Shown here: positions 24,883-34,174 of the stretch, in pieces
How the letters are laid out: each line of letters starts with the position of its first letter
Numbering within the stretch: position 1 is the stretch's first letter
The notes under the pieces: generated by a model
What the model saw: only the letters and a program-made list of their open reading frames with translations
Databases searched by the model: none
What the model was told of the DNA's origin: nothing
NCBI GenBank assembly: GCA_017861495.1
Contig: JAGFXW010000001.1
Location: 14,934-78,933, forward strand
Length of the DNA stretch: 64,000 nucleotides
Origin: Bacillota bacterium
Lineage (GTDB): Bacteria; Bacillota_C; Negativicutes; CTSoil-072
Reading direction: 5' to 3'
Translations under genes and position numbers: made by a program

Positions 24883-24900
24883 GTCTTGCAGGAAATACAG

Positions 24901-25956
24901 CTACTTTTCATGGTACATTTTCTTGTAATAGTCCCTATAATCACCGGATACGACGTGGGCCATCCATTCTTTATGAGCCAGATACCACTCGATCGTTTGC
25001 TTGATTCCCTGTTCAAACGTGTAGGCGGGGGTCCACCCCAGCTGATTTGTGATCTTCGCATGATCAATCGCATACCGCCGGTCATGCCCCGGTCTGTCTT
25101 TGACGTATTTGATCAACTCTTCCGACTTGCCCAGTGCTGCAAGGATCAGTTTCACGATCTCAATATTCGCTTTTTCATTATTGCCGCCAATATTGTAAAT
25201 TTCCCCATTCATCCCTTTATGCAGCACCACGTCGATAGCGGAACAATGATCCAAGACATGCAACCAATCCCTGATCTGCATTCCATCGCCATATACCGGT
25301 AGCTCCCTGTCCTGCAAACAGTTGTTGATCATAAGCGGGATCAGCTTCTCCGGGAACTGGTATGGCCCGTAGTTGTTGGAACAGCGGGTGATGTTCACAG
25401 GCACGCCAAACGTTTCATGGTAAGCCCTTACGATCATGTCGGCGCTTGCCTTGGACGCAGAGTAAGGACTGTTCGGCAATAGCGGCATGGTTTCGACAAA
25501 TTTCCCCGTTTTACCCAGCGCCCCGTATACTTCATCCGTGGATATCTGCAAATAGTTTACTCCCGGCTTGTATTCCCGCGAATATTTGTCGCCCGGGTTT
25601 GCGTTCCAGTGTTTTTTTGCACTGTCCAGCAGTACCTGCGTTCCAATGACGTTGGTTGTCAGGAATATCTCCGGATCGATTATGCTTCTGTCGACATGGG
25701 ATTCGGCCGCAAAGTTCACCACACTATCAATAGCAAACTCGCTGAAAATAGCATCGATCCGCGTTCTGTCCCGGATATCGGCTTTAATAAACGTGTAATT
25801 CCCGGTATCCGTTAATTCTTTCAGGTTTTCCAAATTGCCGGCATAAGTCAGGGCGTCAACATTGATAAGTTTATAGTCCGGATGTCGAGCCGCCATATAC
25901 TTCACAAAATTACTGCCGATGAACCCGGCTCCACCGGTTATCAATAGGTTCTTCAT
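24901..25956 (-). CDS. rmlB: dTDP-glucose 4,6-dehydratase RmlB
   Basis: A 351-residue extended short-chain dehydrogenase that converts dTDP-glucose to dTDP-4-keto-6-deoxyglucose. It shows the NAD site [19 protein letters not shown] (catalytic Thr-Asp-Glu), [11 protein letters not shown] (Tyr-x3-Lys) and [10 protein letters not shown], all at family positions and of standard length. Start ATG 25956 overlaps the rmlA stop by 4 bp (ATGA). It is the last gene of the EPS operon. No rmlC or rmlD is present, so the product is likely used by the nearby aminotransferase and not for rhamnose. Confidence 0.97.
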   Translation of the reverse strand: MKNLLITGGAGFIGSNFVKYMAARHPDYKLINVDALTYAGNLENLKELTDTGNYTFIKADIRDRTRIDAIFSEFAIDSVVNFAAESHVDRSIIDPEIFLTTNVIGTQVLLDSAKKHWNANPGDKYSREYKPGVNYLQISTDEVYGALGKTGKFVETMPLLPNSPYSASKASADMIVRAYHETFGVPVNITRCSNNYGPYQFPEKLIPLMINNCLQDRELPVYGDGMQIRDWLHVLDHCSAIDVVLHKGMNGEIYNIGGNNEKANIEIVKLILAALGKSEELIKYVKDRPGHDRRYAIDHAKITNQLGWTPAYTFEQGIKQTIEWYLAHKEWMAHVVSGDYRDYYKKMYHEK

Positions 25957-26825
25957 ACCGATTCCTCCGTCAGAGAAAGAATATACCGTCCATAATCAGT
26001 CATTTTTAAACTTTCTCCAATGGCCTGCAATTGCTCATTCGTAATAAACCCTCTCCGCCAGGCAATCTCCTCAATGCAGGAAACATAGAATCCCTGTCTT
26101 TCCTGGATGGTTTCCACGTACTGCGCCGCCTTCAGCAATCCTCCCGGCGTTCCCGTGTCAAGCCATGCCATCCCGCGTCCGAGGAGGATCACCTGCAATT
26201 CCGCTTTTTCCAAATACACATTGTTCACGGCGGTGATTTCAAGTTCCCCCCGCGCGGACGGCTTGATATTTTTTGCGATCTCCACTACCTGATTGTCATA
26301 GAAATACAAACCCGGCACGGCATAATTTGATTTGGGATTCTGCGGTTTTTCCTCAATGGAGATTACTTTTTTTTGACTGTCGAATTCAACGACCCCGAAA
26401 TTTTGCGCATCCTTTACCGGATAACCAAAAACAACCGCGCCTGTTTGGAGGTCTTTGGCCCGATTGAGAACCCGGGTAAGATCCTGTCCGTAAAAAACAT
26501 TATCGCCCAGGATCAAACAGACGCAATCATCGCCAATAAAGTCTTCTCCCAGTAGAAACGCCTCGGCAATTCCCCGGGGAACCTCCTGAATCTTATAGGA
26601 AAAATGCAGGCCGAGTTTGGAGCCATCTCCCAAAAGTTTCCGGTACAGCGGAGTATCTTCAGGTGTTGAGATGATTAAAATATCGCTTATCCCCGCCAGC
26701 AAAAGGACGGAAAGAGGGTAATAAATCAGCGGCTTATCATAGATAGGCAATAGTTGTTTGGATACGGCTTGCGTCATCGGATAGAGGCGAGTGCCTTTTC
26801 CGCCTGCCAATATGATTCCTTTCAT
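25953..26825 (-). CDS. rmlA: Glucose-1-phosphate thymidylyltransferase RmlA
   Basis: A 290-residue nucleotidyltransferase making dTDP-glucose from dTTP and glucose-1-phosphate. The N-terminal [13 protein letters not shown] signature, [25 protein letters not shown] and [20 protein letters not shown] are all conserved, and length is standard. It overlaps rmlB by 4 bp and follows the DegT aminotransferase by 23 bp, so the three form a unit for an amino-6-deoxy sugar nucleotide. Confidence 0.97.
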   Translation of the reverse strand: MKGIILAGGKGTRLYPMTQAVSKQLLPIYDKPLIYYPLSVLLLAGISDILIISTPEDTPLYRKLLGDGSKLGLHFSYKIQEVPRGIAEAFLLGEDFIGDDCVCLILGDNVFYGQDLTRVLNRAKDLQTGAVVFGYPVKDAQNFGVVEFDSQKKVISIEEKPQNPKSNYAVPGLYFYDNQVVEIAKNIKPSARGELEITAVNNVYLEKAELQVILLGRGMAWLDTGTPGGLLKAAQYVETIQERQGFYVSCIEEIAWRRGFITNEQLQAIGESLKMTDYGRYILSLTEESV

Positions 26826-26848
26826 CTTTTCCCCACCTTCCTTTTTGC

Positions 26849-27952
26849 TTAGATTTTACCGTCTAAAATGAGGTTGCAAATTCGGTCAATCTCTTCCGGC
26901 GCCAGTTCTTCGTACAACGGGAGGGTCAATATTCGGTCTGATATATATTGGGCTGTCTCAGTTTGCCCACAGGCCACTTTGTTTCGATAGCAAGCAAAAT
27001 TATTGATTAACGGATAAAAATATTTTCGGGAAATAATATTGTCTTTCTTCAATATTTCATAGACCTGGTTCCGATCCAGCCGGTAGCCGTCAAACAGAAC
27101 CGGAAAATACGCGTAGTTGCTTTTCACGTAGGGCTGCGGCTGCGCCAGTTTTATGCCGGCTATGCCGGAAAGCTTCTCCCTGTATCGTTCCACCGCTTTT
27201 TTACGTTTCTCTATTGTCTGGTCGATATGGCGCAGATTGCAGATGCCCATGGCTGCCTGAAATTCATTCATTTTTGCATTTCCGCCGACATAATCAACTG
27301 TTTCCGGGCTGGTGATTCCAAAATTTTTTAAGTAATCCAGCATCGTTTTTAATCCGTCATTGTTATAGGTTACGGCTCCGCCTTCTATCGTGTGGAATAC
27401 TTTCGTGGCATGGAAGCTGAACATAGAGGCGTCGCCGCAGGTGGCAATGCCCTGGTCTTGTATCGTTACGCCAAAGGCATGGGCGGCGTCATAAACAACC
27501 TTTAAATTATAGTTCCGGGCAATCGTATCGATCGCATCGACATCGCATACATTCCCATACACATGAACGGGAATAATGGCCGACGTTTGTTTCGTAATTA
27601 AACGTTCCAGTTTTCTAACATCCATGGTATAGGTATCCGGCTCAATATCACAAAATACCGGCGTCAATCCGTTGCGCACAATCGCGTGCGTTGTGGATGC
27701 GAAAGTGAATGGCGTTGTAATCACTTCTCCGGTCAGCCCAAGCGAGGCAATTACGCACTCCAATGCCAGATGGCCATTTGCGAAAAGCGTAATATTCGGT
27801 GTTTTCAAATATTCGGCAAGCTTTTTCTCCAACGCCTTGTGCTTGCTGCCCATATTGGTCAGGCAGCGACTTTCCCATAGTTCTTTAATTTCTGCCATGT
27901 ATTCTTCAAATCCCGGCATCGAGGAACGGGTTACTTGTATCGGATTGTTCAT
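26849..27952 (-). CDS. DegT/DnrJ-family sugar aminotransferase
   Basis: A 367-residue PLP-dependent nucleotide-sugar aminotransferase. ATG 27952 (GGGGAGG upstream) is preferred over a longer start inside the flippase gene. It shows FANGHLALE at the phosphate site, [20 protein letters not shown] and the Schiff-base Lys in [15 protein letters not shown]. Next to rmlA and rmlB, and without an FdtA-type isomerase, the simplest reading is amination of dTDP-4-keto-6-deoxyglucose at C4, giving a viosamine-type dTDP-4-amino sugar. A 3-amino product is possible if an isomerase lies elsewhere. The family is certain; the product is inference. Confidence 0.9.
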   Translation of the reverse strand: MNNPIQVTRSSMPGFEEYMAEIKELWESRCLTNMGSKHKALEKKLAEYLKTPNITLFANGHLALECVIASLGLTGEVITTPFTFASTTHAIVRNGLTPVFCDIEPDTYTMDVRKLERLITKQTSAIIPVHVYGNVCDVDAIDTIARNYNLKVVYDAAHAFGVTIQDQGIATCGDASMFSFHATKVFHTIEGGAVTYNNDGLKTMLDYLKNFGITSPETVDYVGGNAKMNEFQAAMGICNLRHIDQTIEKRKKAVERYREKLSGIAGIKLAQPQPYVKSNYAYFPVLFDGYRLDRNQVYEILKKDNIISRKYFYPLINNFACYRNKVACGQTETAQYISDRILTLPLYEELAPEEIDRICNLILDGKI

Positions 27953-28004
27953 TTGAAAATTCCTCCCCTCTTGCGTTCTGGGATCCCGGTCATGAAACTG
28001 CGGG

Positions 28005-29480
28005 TCATTCGTCCCCATTCACCGCCTGTATCCGTTTTCTCCGCAGCAGTTCTTTTCCCGTATCCAGCAGATAGAGAAAACACTCCAGCTTGAATAGAAA
28101 TGCCAACCCAATATAAACGGATGCGCCTGCAATCACCTGGCCGAGTAATTTCACCCCGCTATTCCAGTCCGTGAAATGGATGGGATAAATGGCAGCGCCC
28201 ATTACGACGGATAGCAATAAAGAAGGGATAATATCCAGCCACTGCTCTTTAAAACTGTACTGTAACAACTTTCCGTTCGGATATGAGTTGATCGCTGTCG
28301 AAATAAAGGAGGTGACAGGCATAAACGCAACCATGATATAAATTCCAAACGGAGCGCTTATGGCTAACACGATGACTCCCAGACACTTCTTGATGATTTC
28401 CAACTTCAGAAAAATATCACTGCGACCCAACGCTTTGATGGCCTGTAAATTGGCCACATGGATCGGCCAGAAAGCAAAGGTGATGCACATCATTTGCAAA
28501 AACGGCACACAAGGCAGCCACTTATCCGTTAGTAAAATTTTGACCAGCAGTTCTGCGCATACACCAAGCCCGGTCATCATCGGAAAGATGACGAAAGAAC
28601 TGGTCACAATGGAACGCCTGACCATCGCCTTCACTTTCCCCTTGTCATCCTGGCTGGCCGATAATGCCGGCAGCATGACACTGGAAATGGATCCATTGAT
28701 ATTCGTGATAATCAGGCGGGGAAACTGCTCTCCTCTGACAAAATACCCCAACATCTCCGGATTGTACATCTTGCCAATCACAAGGCTATACAGATTGCTA
28801 TAAATTGTGTCCAACATGCTTGAGCATAACAGGTTCCTGCCGAAGGCGAACAAGCTTTTAACCCTGGAAAGGGAAAACAGCATCCCTGGCCGCCATTTCA
28901 CCGTAAACCAAAGAATGACGGTAATGAGCAGCTGATTGGTAAGATGCTGGGCTACCAGCGCCCAGACGCCGAAACCGGCGTAGGCCATCACAATGCCGAG
29001 ACTGCCGGAAAACAGCGTGCCACCGAGGGTACTGAAAAAAACTTTTTGAAACTTCATCGTTCTCGATACAACAGCATATTGAATGGAATTCACCGCTCCG
29101 AAAAAGAGGGTAATGGATAAAACACGGAGAATGGCAATGATTTGGTCTTCCTGGTAAAAATCGGCGATCAAGGGAGCAGACAAATACAAGGCAATATATA
29201 ATGAAGCAGCAACGAAAAGGCTGAGATGGAATACAGAAGAAAAGTCTGTTTCATCGACATTCTTCTTTTGTATCAACGCTGCGTTAAATCCGCTGTCCAC
29301 AAAAACATTAGCGATGGCAATAAATACCACAATCAAGGCGATAACGCCGTAATCTGCCGGTAATAACAGCCGCGCCAATAGGATCTGTATAAAAAACTGG
29401 ATTCCCTGGCGCCCGCCATTTTCCATCAACTTCCAAAAAAGGCCTGATAACACTTTATTTTTCATGTCTGTGTTCATCAT
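28005..29480 (-). CDS. Wzx/WzxC-type polysaccharide flippase
   Basis: A 491-residue integral membrane protein of the MOP superfamily that flips lipid-linked repeat units across the inner membrane. About 14 predicted membrane segments are visible, starting with the family N-terminal pattern (SGLFWKLMENGGRQGIQFFIQILLA truncated to its LFWKLMENGGRQG core), followed by LLPADYGVIAL and DSGFNAALIQKK, which are typical of the WzxC/RfbX group. AAGGAAAA precedes tandem ATGs at 29480. Together with the O-antigen-polymerase-like gene at 41876 and the Wzz/Wza/kinase genes it points to a Wzx/Wzy-dependent EPS. Confidence 0.92.
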   Translation of the reverse strand: MMNTDMKNKVLSGLFWKLMENGGRQGIQFFIQILLARLLLPADYGVIALIVVFIAIANVFVDSGFNAALIQKKNVDETDFSSVFHLSLFVAASLYIALYLSAPLIADFYQEDQIIAILRVLSITLFFGAVNSIQYAVVSRTMKFQKVFFSTLGGTLFSGSLGIVMAYAGFGVWALVAQHLTNQLLITVILWFTVKWRPGMLFSLSRVKSLFAFGRNLLCSSMLDTIYSNLYSLVIGKMYNPEMLGYFVRGEQFPRLIITNINGSISSVMLPALSASQDDKGKVKAMVRRSIVTSSFVIFPMMTGLGVCAELLVKILLTDKWLPCVPFLQMMCITFAFWPIHVANLQAIKALGRSDIFLKLEIIKKCLGVIVLAISAPFGIYIMVAFMPVTSFISTAINSYPNGKLLQYSFKEQWLDIIPSLLLSVVMGAAIYPIHFTDWNSGVKLLGQVIAGASVYIGLAFLFKLECFLYLLDTGKELLRRKRIQAVNGDE

Positions 29481-29502
29481 TGTGATTTTCCTTTTTTGGC
29501 TT

Positions 29503-30462
29503 CTACGCCTTATATATTTTTCTTATTTTCAGTGATAAATTTAAAACAGAGGGAAGGTACGCGCCCAAATATAACATCAGTTTGTGCTTTATACTCAGGG
29601 CATCGTATTTTGTCCTGTATTTTTCCGTTTTAATCTTCCGGATGTCGTAATCGGCCAACAAACGGTTAAACTCCCGGTTCAAAAGATACTGATGGATCGC
29701 GGCTTCATACTTGTAATTGGTATACTGGTTGATTTCATCTAACATAATACCGGTTTTTCTGATATATTCGTTCATTTTGCGTTCATCAGCCAGGATCGTA
29801 CTGCTCCATGAGTTTTCAACCATGGCCCGATAGTCGGACATACATTGGGCAATATAATGCACCTCGCCTTGCAGTGAAAGGTAGATCGTCAATGGATAAT
29901 CTCCCACGGCAGCTTGGAGGTAAAAATTCGGGAGGGTCTCCACCAGCTTTTTGGGATAAAACATGGAATTGGTCGCAAACAGTCCGCCTCCGCCGCTGAT
30001 CACCTCCTCTGTGGTAAAAAGCCTGTCGCTGTCGGCGGGTTGGATGTATCCGGCAACTTTATTATTGCGGGCAATTCTTCTCGCTGCATGCGTGCACAAA
30101 CTGCATTGCGGGTTTTTTTCCATATGCTCCGCCTGTTTTTGAAGCTTGAATGGATCCGTCCAGTAATCGTCGCCTTCGCATAACGCGATATATTTGCCTT
30201 TGGCCCGCGGATAAATAAATCTCGTATCGATATGCCCTCCCTTTGAGTGCTGGTTCTCGCTCTGATAAATCGGCTTGATAATTTCCGGATACGTTTTTTC
30301 ATAGTTTCTGATGATCTCGGCCGTTCTGTCCGTGGAAGCGTCGTCATGGATAATCACTTCAAATGGAAAGCTTGTTTTCTGCATCAGAAAGCCCTCTATT
30401 GCGTCTGAAATATACTTTTCGTGGTTGTAAGTAATACAGCAAATGCTAATCATGATATCCAT
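29503..30462 (-). CDS. Family GT2 glycosyltransferase
   Basis: A GT-A glycosyltransferase of 319 residues. ATG 30462 has AGGGG 8 nt upstream. It shows the N-terminal SICCITYNHEKYI, IIHDDASTDRTAEII (nucleotide-binding) and CEGDDYWTDPFKL (the metal-binding DxD region), typical of EPS and capsule GT2 enzymes. Later residues are helical and without membrane segments. It would add one sugar to the lipid-linked repeat unit in the cytoplasm. It lies between the flippase and a beta-helix gene. Donor and acceptor cannot be read from sequence. Confidence 0.9.
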   Translation of the reverse strand: MDIMISICCITYNHEKYISDAIEGFLMQKTSFPFEVIIHDDASTDRTAEIIRNYEKTYPEIIKPIYQSENQHSKGGHIDTRFIYPRAKGKYIALCEGDDYWTDPFKLQKQAEHMEKNPQCSLCTHAARRIARNNKVAGYIQPADSDRLFTTEEVISGGGGLFATNSMFYPKKLVETLPNFYLQAAVGDYPLTIYLSLQGEVHYIAQCMSDYRAMVENSWSSTILADERKMNEYIRKTGIMLDEINQYTNYKYEAAIHQYLLNREFNRLLADYDIRKIKTEKYRTKYDALSIKHKLMLYLGAYLPSVLNLSLKIRKIYKA

Positions 30463-30505
30463 TTTTTCCACCCCTTGACCTTGACGTACGCGTATTCCCG
30501 CTCGC

Positions 30506-31588
30506 TTAGAATTGGCTGAACACGACTTTTCCGGAAATTACGCCGCTCAAATCGCGAACCCAGGCCGCATCCAAATAATTTACTTTATTCATATTATAAG
30601 CGGTCGGATTTACAATCTGCCATTTATTGATCACTACAGATGGTGATAAAAGACCGCTATTGGAAAGATTGATCGCCAGTTTGTCCCCGTCAGAGGTGTA
30701 GTTGTTTACATTGACCGCCCCGCCAATCCCGCAGCCAAAATTGTAAACGGCGAGATAAAGGCCCGTACTGCCATTATTCCTTGTCGTGATGTTGTTAAAA
30801 GAAATATCGACATCGATGCGGGCAGCGGCAGTTTTGTACTTATCGAGGCTGATGCTTACCCCATAGCTTTTGTTATTCTCGGCGAAGCTGTTCTGAAAAA
30901 CGATACCGTTTAACAGATCCGCGGGGCCATTGGGCTCCACATGGATTCCATCGCTATTTTGCGAAAACACGCAATTCTCAATCAGCGCTCCATTGGCGCC
31001 AATGAGGGTTAATCCATTGCGCACGCAATCCGACGCGGAACAACCGGATACCACAACGTTGTCCACATTATTGATATAAAAGCCATCCCCGCCGCCGGAA
31101 CTCGTCACCACGATGTTGTTCAAGGTGATATCGGCGGAATTGGTGATTGAAAATGTTCCTCCGGCAAAACCACTCGGATACTGGGAGTTCAACATTCCGA
31201 ACGTGGCGCCGTTTCCGTCGATCACAACATTCGCAACCCGTGAGATCTTAAACAACGGTTTATTGATCGGAAGACCGGCATTGGCTTGAACTACGGTTCC
31301 TTCTTCAAAAATAATATGGATGTTGGCTGGAATTTGCAGATTGCTGACGGAGTACGCCGCGCTGGCTTTGGGTATATACAGTGTACCCCCGGCAGCCAGT
31401 TTCAGCCCCCGTTGAAAAATCGCCGTGTCATCCTGAACCCCGTTCCCGGTGTTTTCCTCCCACAAGCTGCGCAAATCGGTAATGTTCTGGCTCGCATTTC
31501 CCGGCCGCATGCCCATGCAAAAAAGGAATTCAGTAATTAGGCACATAATCAAAACCAATCGGATTGTTCTCCCGGCTCTGGTAATCAT
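30506..31588 (-). CDS. Beta-helix protein with signal peptide, no RTX tail
   Basis: A protein of about 360 residues paralogous to the beta-helix part of the RTX protein at 23256 (shared TDDTAIFQ, LKLAAGGTLYIPK, VIDGNGATFGM, NGLTLIGANGALIENC). ATG 31588 is chosen (GAGGTG 7 nt upstream); it begins a basic region and hydrophobic stretch (LVLIMCLITEFLFCMGM) that looks like a signal peptide or anchor. The C-terminus stops where the RTX protein continues into its Thr linker. The two paralogues would therefore reach the envelope by different routes (Sec here, type I there). EPS operons often encode a beta-helix lyase or epimerase; no catalytic residues can be assigned. It overlaps the upstream gene by 59 bp. 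Confidence 0.85.
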   Translation of the reverse strand: MITRAGRTIRLVLIMCLITEFLFCMGMRPGNASQNITDLRSLWEENTGNGVQDDTAIFQRGLKLAAGGTLYIPKASAAYSVSNLQIPANIHIIFEEGTVVQANAGLPINKPLFKISRVANVVIDGNGATFGMLNSQYPSGFAGGTFSITNSADITLNNIVVTSSGGGDGFYINNVDNVVVSGCSASDCVRNGLTLIGANGALIENCVFSQNSDGIHVEPNGPADLLNGIVFQNSFAENNKSYGVSISLDKYKTAAARIDVDISFNNITTRNNGSTGLYLAVYNFGCGIGGAVNVNNYTSDGDKLAINLSNSGLLSPSVVINKWQIVNPTAYNMNKVNYLDAAWVRDLSGVISGKVVFSQF

Positions 31589-32717
31589 CGCCACACACCT
31601 CGCTGGAATTACTTTGGGTCTGTACTGCGGGATTTCGATAAATCGGAAAAAATCCATTACCTAATTCAATTGCATTGCCCATTTTCAGTTCATACTGGCT
31701 GCGCATCGCATACAAATTCCAATAAACGGCCTCATCATACACTTTCTTTCCAATCAACGCAAGGTTTATTCCGTCAGGCGCAAACGCTTTCTTGTAGCGG
31801 AAAAGATTGTCGCATTGGTTATTGTAACCGCCGCCCAGCATATACATTTTTTTGCCATTTTCAATCCCCCAGCGAATTGCGGCGGCCTTGATGATTTCGT
31901 TTGGATATAATCGGAGAGCTTCTTTTTCCGTACCGCCTAAAAACGAATACATATGCTTGTCGGAAACCAGGATTAATTCAGTAGAAACCACCTTGTTGGC
32001 ATACAAAGTATGGAAGAATAAGTATTTTCCGTTTAATTTTTTAACGACAGCGGAAAAGAAATCTTCCGAAAAATAATATTTTTGTTGGGCGCTCTTTCGA
32101 TCCATGGTCGCATAATATATTCTCTTGAATTCTTCAATCCGTTTTCCGCAACTGTCAATTTCCACCCGCAGGCCGTTTCGTACGGCGCGCCGGATATTCG
32201 TGCGGACCTTGTGGGCAAAACTATTCCAAATATCAGGTAATCCAGCATCCAGGGATCGATAAACGTGCGGCGAGACCTCTTCCATATTCCCGGAAAAAGC
32301 ATCCGCATGGCAGGAGTATGGAGAAAAGCGGACAAAACAGGTAACAACACGATTGATTGCCGCCCACTCATCGAAAGCCTGCCAAAATATTTCAGCAATC
32401 TTTCTCGGCAGATATTTTAGCTTGTTTTTGCAGGAATAGGACAAACCACCATACCCATGCGGACTGGCAATATCATAATATTGACACCGCTCTCCGGCCC
32501 ACTTTTCTTTGCTTAATGGTTTCAAAATAAAGGGAAACATAACGACCATATCGGAGATTTCCAGATACGCGCAAAGGGCAAAATCACCGGGCCGGCAAAA
32601 CAGTTTTACAAATTCAGGATGCGAAAAAATTTCTTTTTCCGGTTGAAGATGCCATAATTGAAGCCATAGCTCAAGATGCGATGCGCAATCCGCGTTCAAA
32701 ATTTCCAGCGTGCCCAT
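31530..32717 (-). CDS. FemAB/GNAT-like acyltransferase
   Basis: A 395-residue protein resembling the GNAT-fold FemAB/CelD-like acyltransferases of capsule and EPS loci. ATG 32717 has AGGGGG upstream; the longer GTG start is not preferred. Features: a central basic segment (AHKVRTNIRRAVRNGLRVEI, typical for this fold), KYLFFHTLYANKVVSTELIL, and YSFLGGTEKEA followed by LGGGYNNQCDNLFRYK. Such enzymes transfer amino acids or acyl groups onto glycans or lipids. In this position it may act with the carrier-protein cassette upstream. The C-terminal 30 residues are polar and overlap the beta-helix gene start; the overlap is unusual but both frames look intact. Confidence 0.75.
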   Translation of the reverse strand: MGTLEILNADCASHLELWLQLWHLQPEKEIFSHPEFVKLFCRPGDFALCAYLEISDMVVMFPFILKPLSKEKWAGERCQYYDIASPHGYGGLSYSCKNKLKYLPRKIAEIFWQAFDEWAAINRVVTCFVRFSPYSCHADAFSGNMEEVSPHVYRSLDAGLPDIWNSFAHKVRTNIRRAVRNGLRVEIDSCGKRIEEFKRIYYATMDRKSAQQKYYFSEDFFSAVVKKLNGKYLFFHTLYANKVVSTELILVSDKHMYSFLGGTEKEALRLYPNEIIKAAAIRWGIENGKKMYMLGGGYNNQCDNLFRYKKAFAPDGINLALIGKKVYDEAVYWNLYAMRSQYELKMGNAIELGNGFFPIYRNPAVQTQSNSSEVCGDDYQSRENNPIGFDYVPNY

Positions 32718-32828
32718 TTCACTAAGCCCCCTGACTTTCTTTGTCAGAGACACACCAGGATATCTTTACCGTATTTTGATCTGTCTTTGCCTGTATTTCG
32801 TGTATCTCTTGCTTTGTGGCAATACTAT

Positions 32829-33896
32829 TCATGAATACTCGATCATTTCGGCAACTTGCATTTTCCCAATCGTCATCAGCATAGCCGCCCAGTTAAGGCC
32901 GGTTCCAAATCCACAAAAACATACCTTAAAGGAACCGTTCTTCAACTGCTCTCCCAAATTATATACGGTATTTACCGGAATTGTGGCTCCGCTGGAATTG
33001 CCAAACCGCTCCACAATATTGGCCGGCATTTTTGCGTAAGGAACCCTCAATTGATCCGCCAATTTCTCAAGCATAAACCGGTTTGGCTGATGGAACAGGT
33101 AGTAATCGATTTCTTCCTTCGCGCTGCCACTGGTAACCAATAAATCTTCAATAAGGGCCGGAACCTTGGTTTGAACAAAATTGAATACGCCGGTTCCATC
33201 CATAAACAGATTATCCTTGCTGCGCAGATTGCCATCCCCGTTGTCTTCCATAATTGCAGTTTCCGTGGTTGACGGCAGCCGCAAACCACCCGCCGGAATA
33301 ATCAGCGCTTCGGCCTGGCTTCCATCCATTTTGACATTCGCATGGATCACATTCGGGATGCAATCCTTCTCAACAATCGTGATCGCCGCGGCATCGCCGA
33401 TAATCGGGTAGCTGTTGCGGTCCTTCCGGGAAGTTCTGTGGCTTAGAAACTCTGCATTCAGGAGGATTACTTTGTTGATACTCTCCTGTTCCAACAGCAT
33501 AAATGCCTGGGTCAGCCCGACGACGTAGCCGGCACAACCCTGATTAATGTCCAGGCAAATAACGTCTTCCCGCAATCCGAGCCTTCCCTGGATGATGTTG
33601 CTGGTCGGTGGAAGCAGATAGTCAGCAGTTTGCGTCACCAGAATGATTGCATCAATATCTTCTTTCTTTACAATCCCCTGTCCCAATAAATATTCCATAC
33701 CGAAGACGCAATAATCGGAAATACAGTCTCCCTCTTCCGCAATCCGATGCCGGTCGTAACCCATAATTTTTTTCAAGCGCAGCGACTTTTCCGGCGGGAA
33801 GTTGTAATTGCCGATCTCATCGTCAAACAGGCTTTCCTTTTTGGGAACTACGCACAAAATCCCGCTTATTTTTTTATTGTGAAAATTCATGTTCAT
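32829..33896 (-). CDS. 3-oxoacyl-ACP synthase III (KAS III)-like enzyme
   Basis: A 355-residue thiolase-fold condensing enzyme. ATG 33896 overlaps the stop of the upstream carrier-protein gene (ATGA). The full catalytic triad is visible: Cys in INQGCAGYVVG, His in YLFHQPNRFM and Asn in ERFGNSSGATIP, with C-terminal GFGTGLNW. It probably condenses an acyl group with malonyl-carrier, or transfers an acyl group between carriers. In EPS and flagellin glycan islands, KAS III and ACP genes make short acyl groups (such as 3-hydroxybutyryl) that decorate amino sugars. That role is inferred from context; the enzyme family is secure. Confidence 0.9.
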   Translation of the reverse strand: MNMNFHNKKISGILCVVPKKESLFDDEIGNYNFPPEKSLRLKKIMGYDRHRIAEEGDCISDYCVFGMEYLLGQGIVKKEDIDAIILVTQTADYLLPPTSNIIQGRLGLREDVICLDINQGCAGYVVGLTQAFMLLEQESINKVILLNAEFLSHRTSRKDRNSYPIIGDAAAITIVEKDCIPNVIHANVKMDGSQAEALIIPAGGLRLPSTTETAIMEDNGDGNLRSKDNLFMDGTGVFNFVQTKVPALIEDLLVTSGSAKEEIDYYLFHQPNRFMLEKLADQLRVPYAKMPANIVERFGNSSGATIPVNTVYNLGEQLKNGSFKVCFCGFGTGLNWAAMLMTIGKMQVAEMIEYS

Positions 33897-34123
33897 ACAT
33901 TCCCACCATACCTTTCCACCAACCGTCTGATTGAATCTGTGTCCGAAAAGTTTTCCGGAATGATATCTGTGCCGCAAATTTTAATTCCATAGCGTTCTTC
34001 CAAAGTAGATACCAGCACGACCATGTCAAATGAGTCGAGAACGCCGTTCTCTATAAAATTACTTTCCTGGTAAAAATCAAATTCCGGCCTGATCCCCGTA
34101 AGTATTTTAATGATCTCTTCCAT
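33893..34123 (-). CDS. Acyl carrier protein (cassette copy 1)
   Basis: A 76-residue four-helix carrier protein. The phosphopantetheine site is the Ser in NGVLDSFDMVVLV near residue 31, in the usual L-D-S-hydrophobic context. The rest is acidic and helical and of standard ACP length. It is translationally coupled to the KAS III gene by a 4-bp overlap and lies 51 bp after the adenylating-enzyme gene. It is distinct from a housekeeping fatty-acid ACP (DSLD core) and is probably dedicated to this cassette. Confidence 0.87.
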   Translation of the reverse strand: MEEIIKILTGIRPEFDFYQESNFIENGVLDSFDMVVLVSTLEERYGIKICGTDIIPENFSDTDSIRRLVERYGGNV

Positions 34124-34174
34124 TGCGATCCCTCACAATCGTTGCAAAATCGGCGAACGCCTCTCCTGCTCCAT

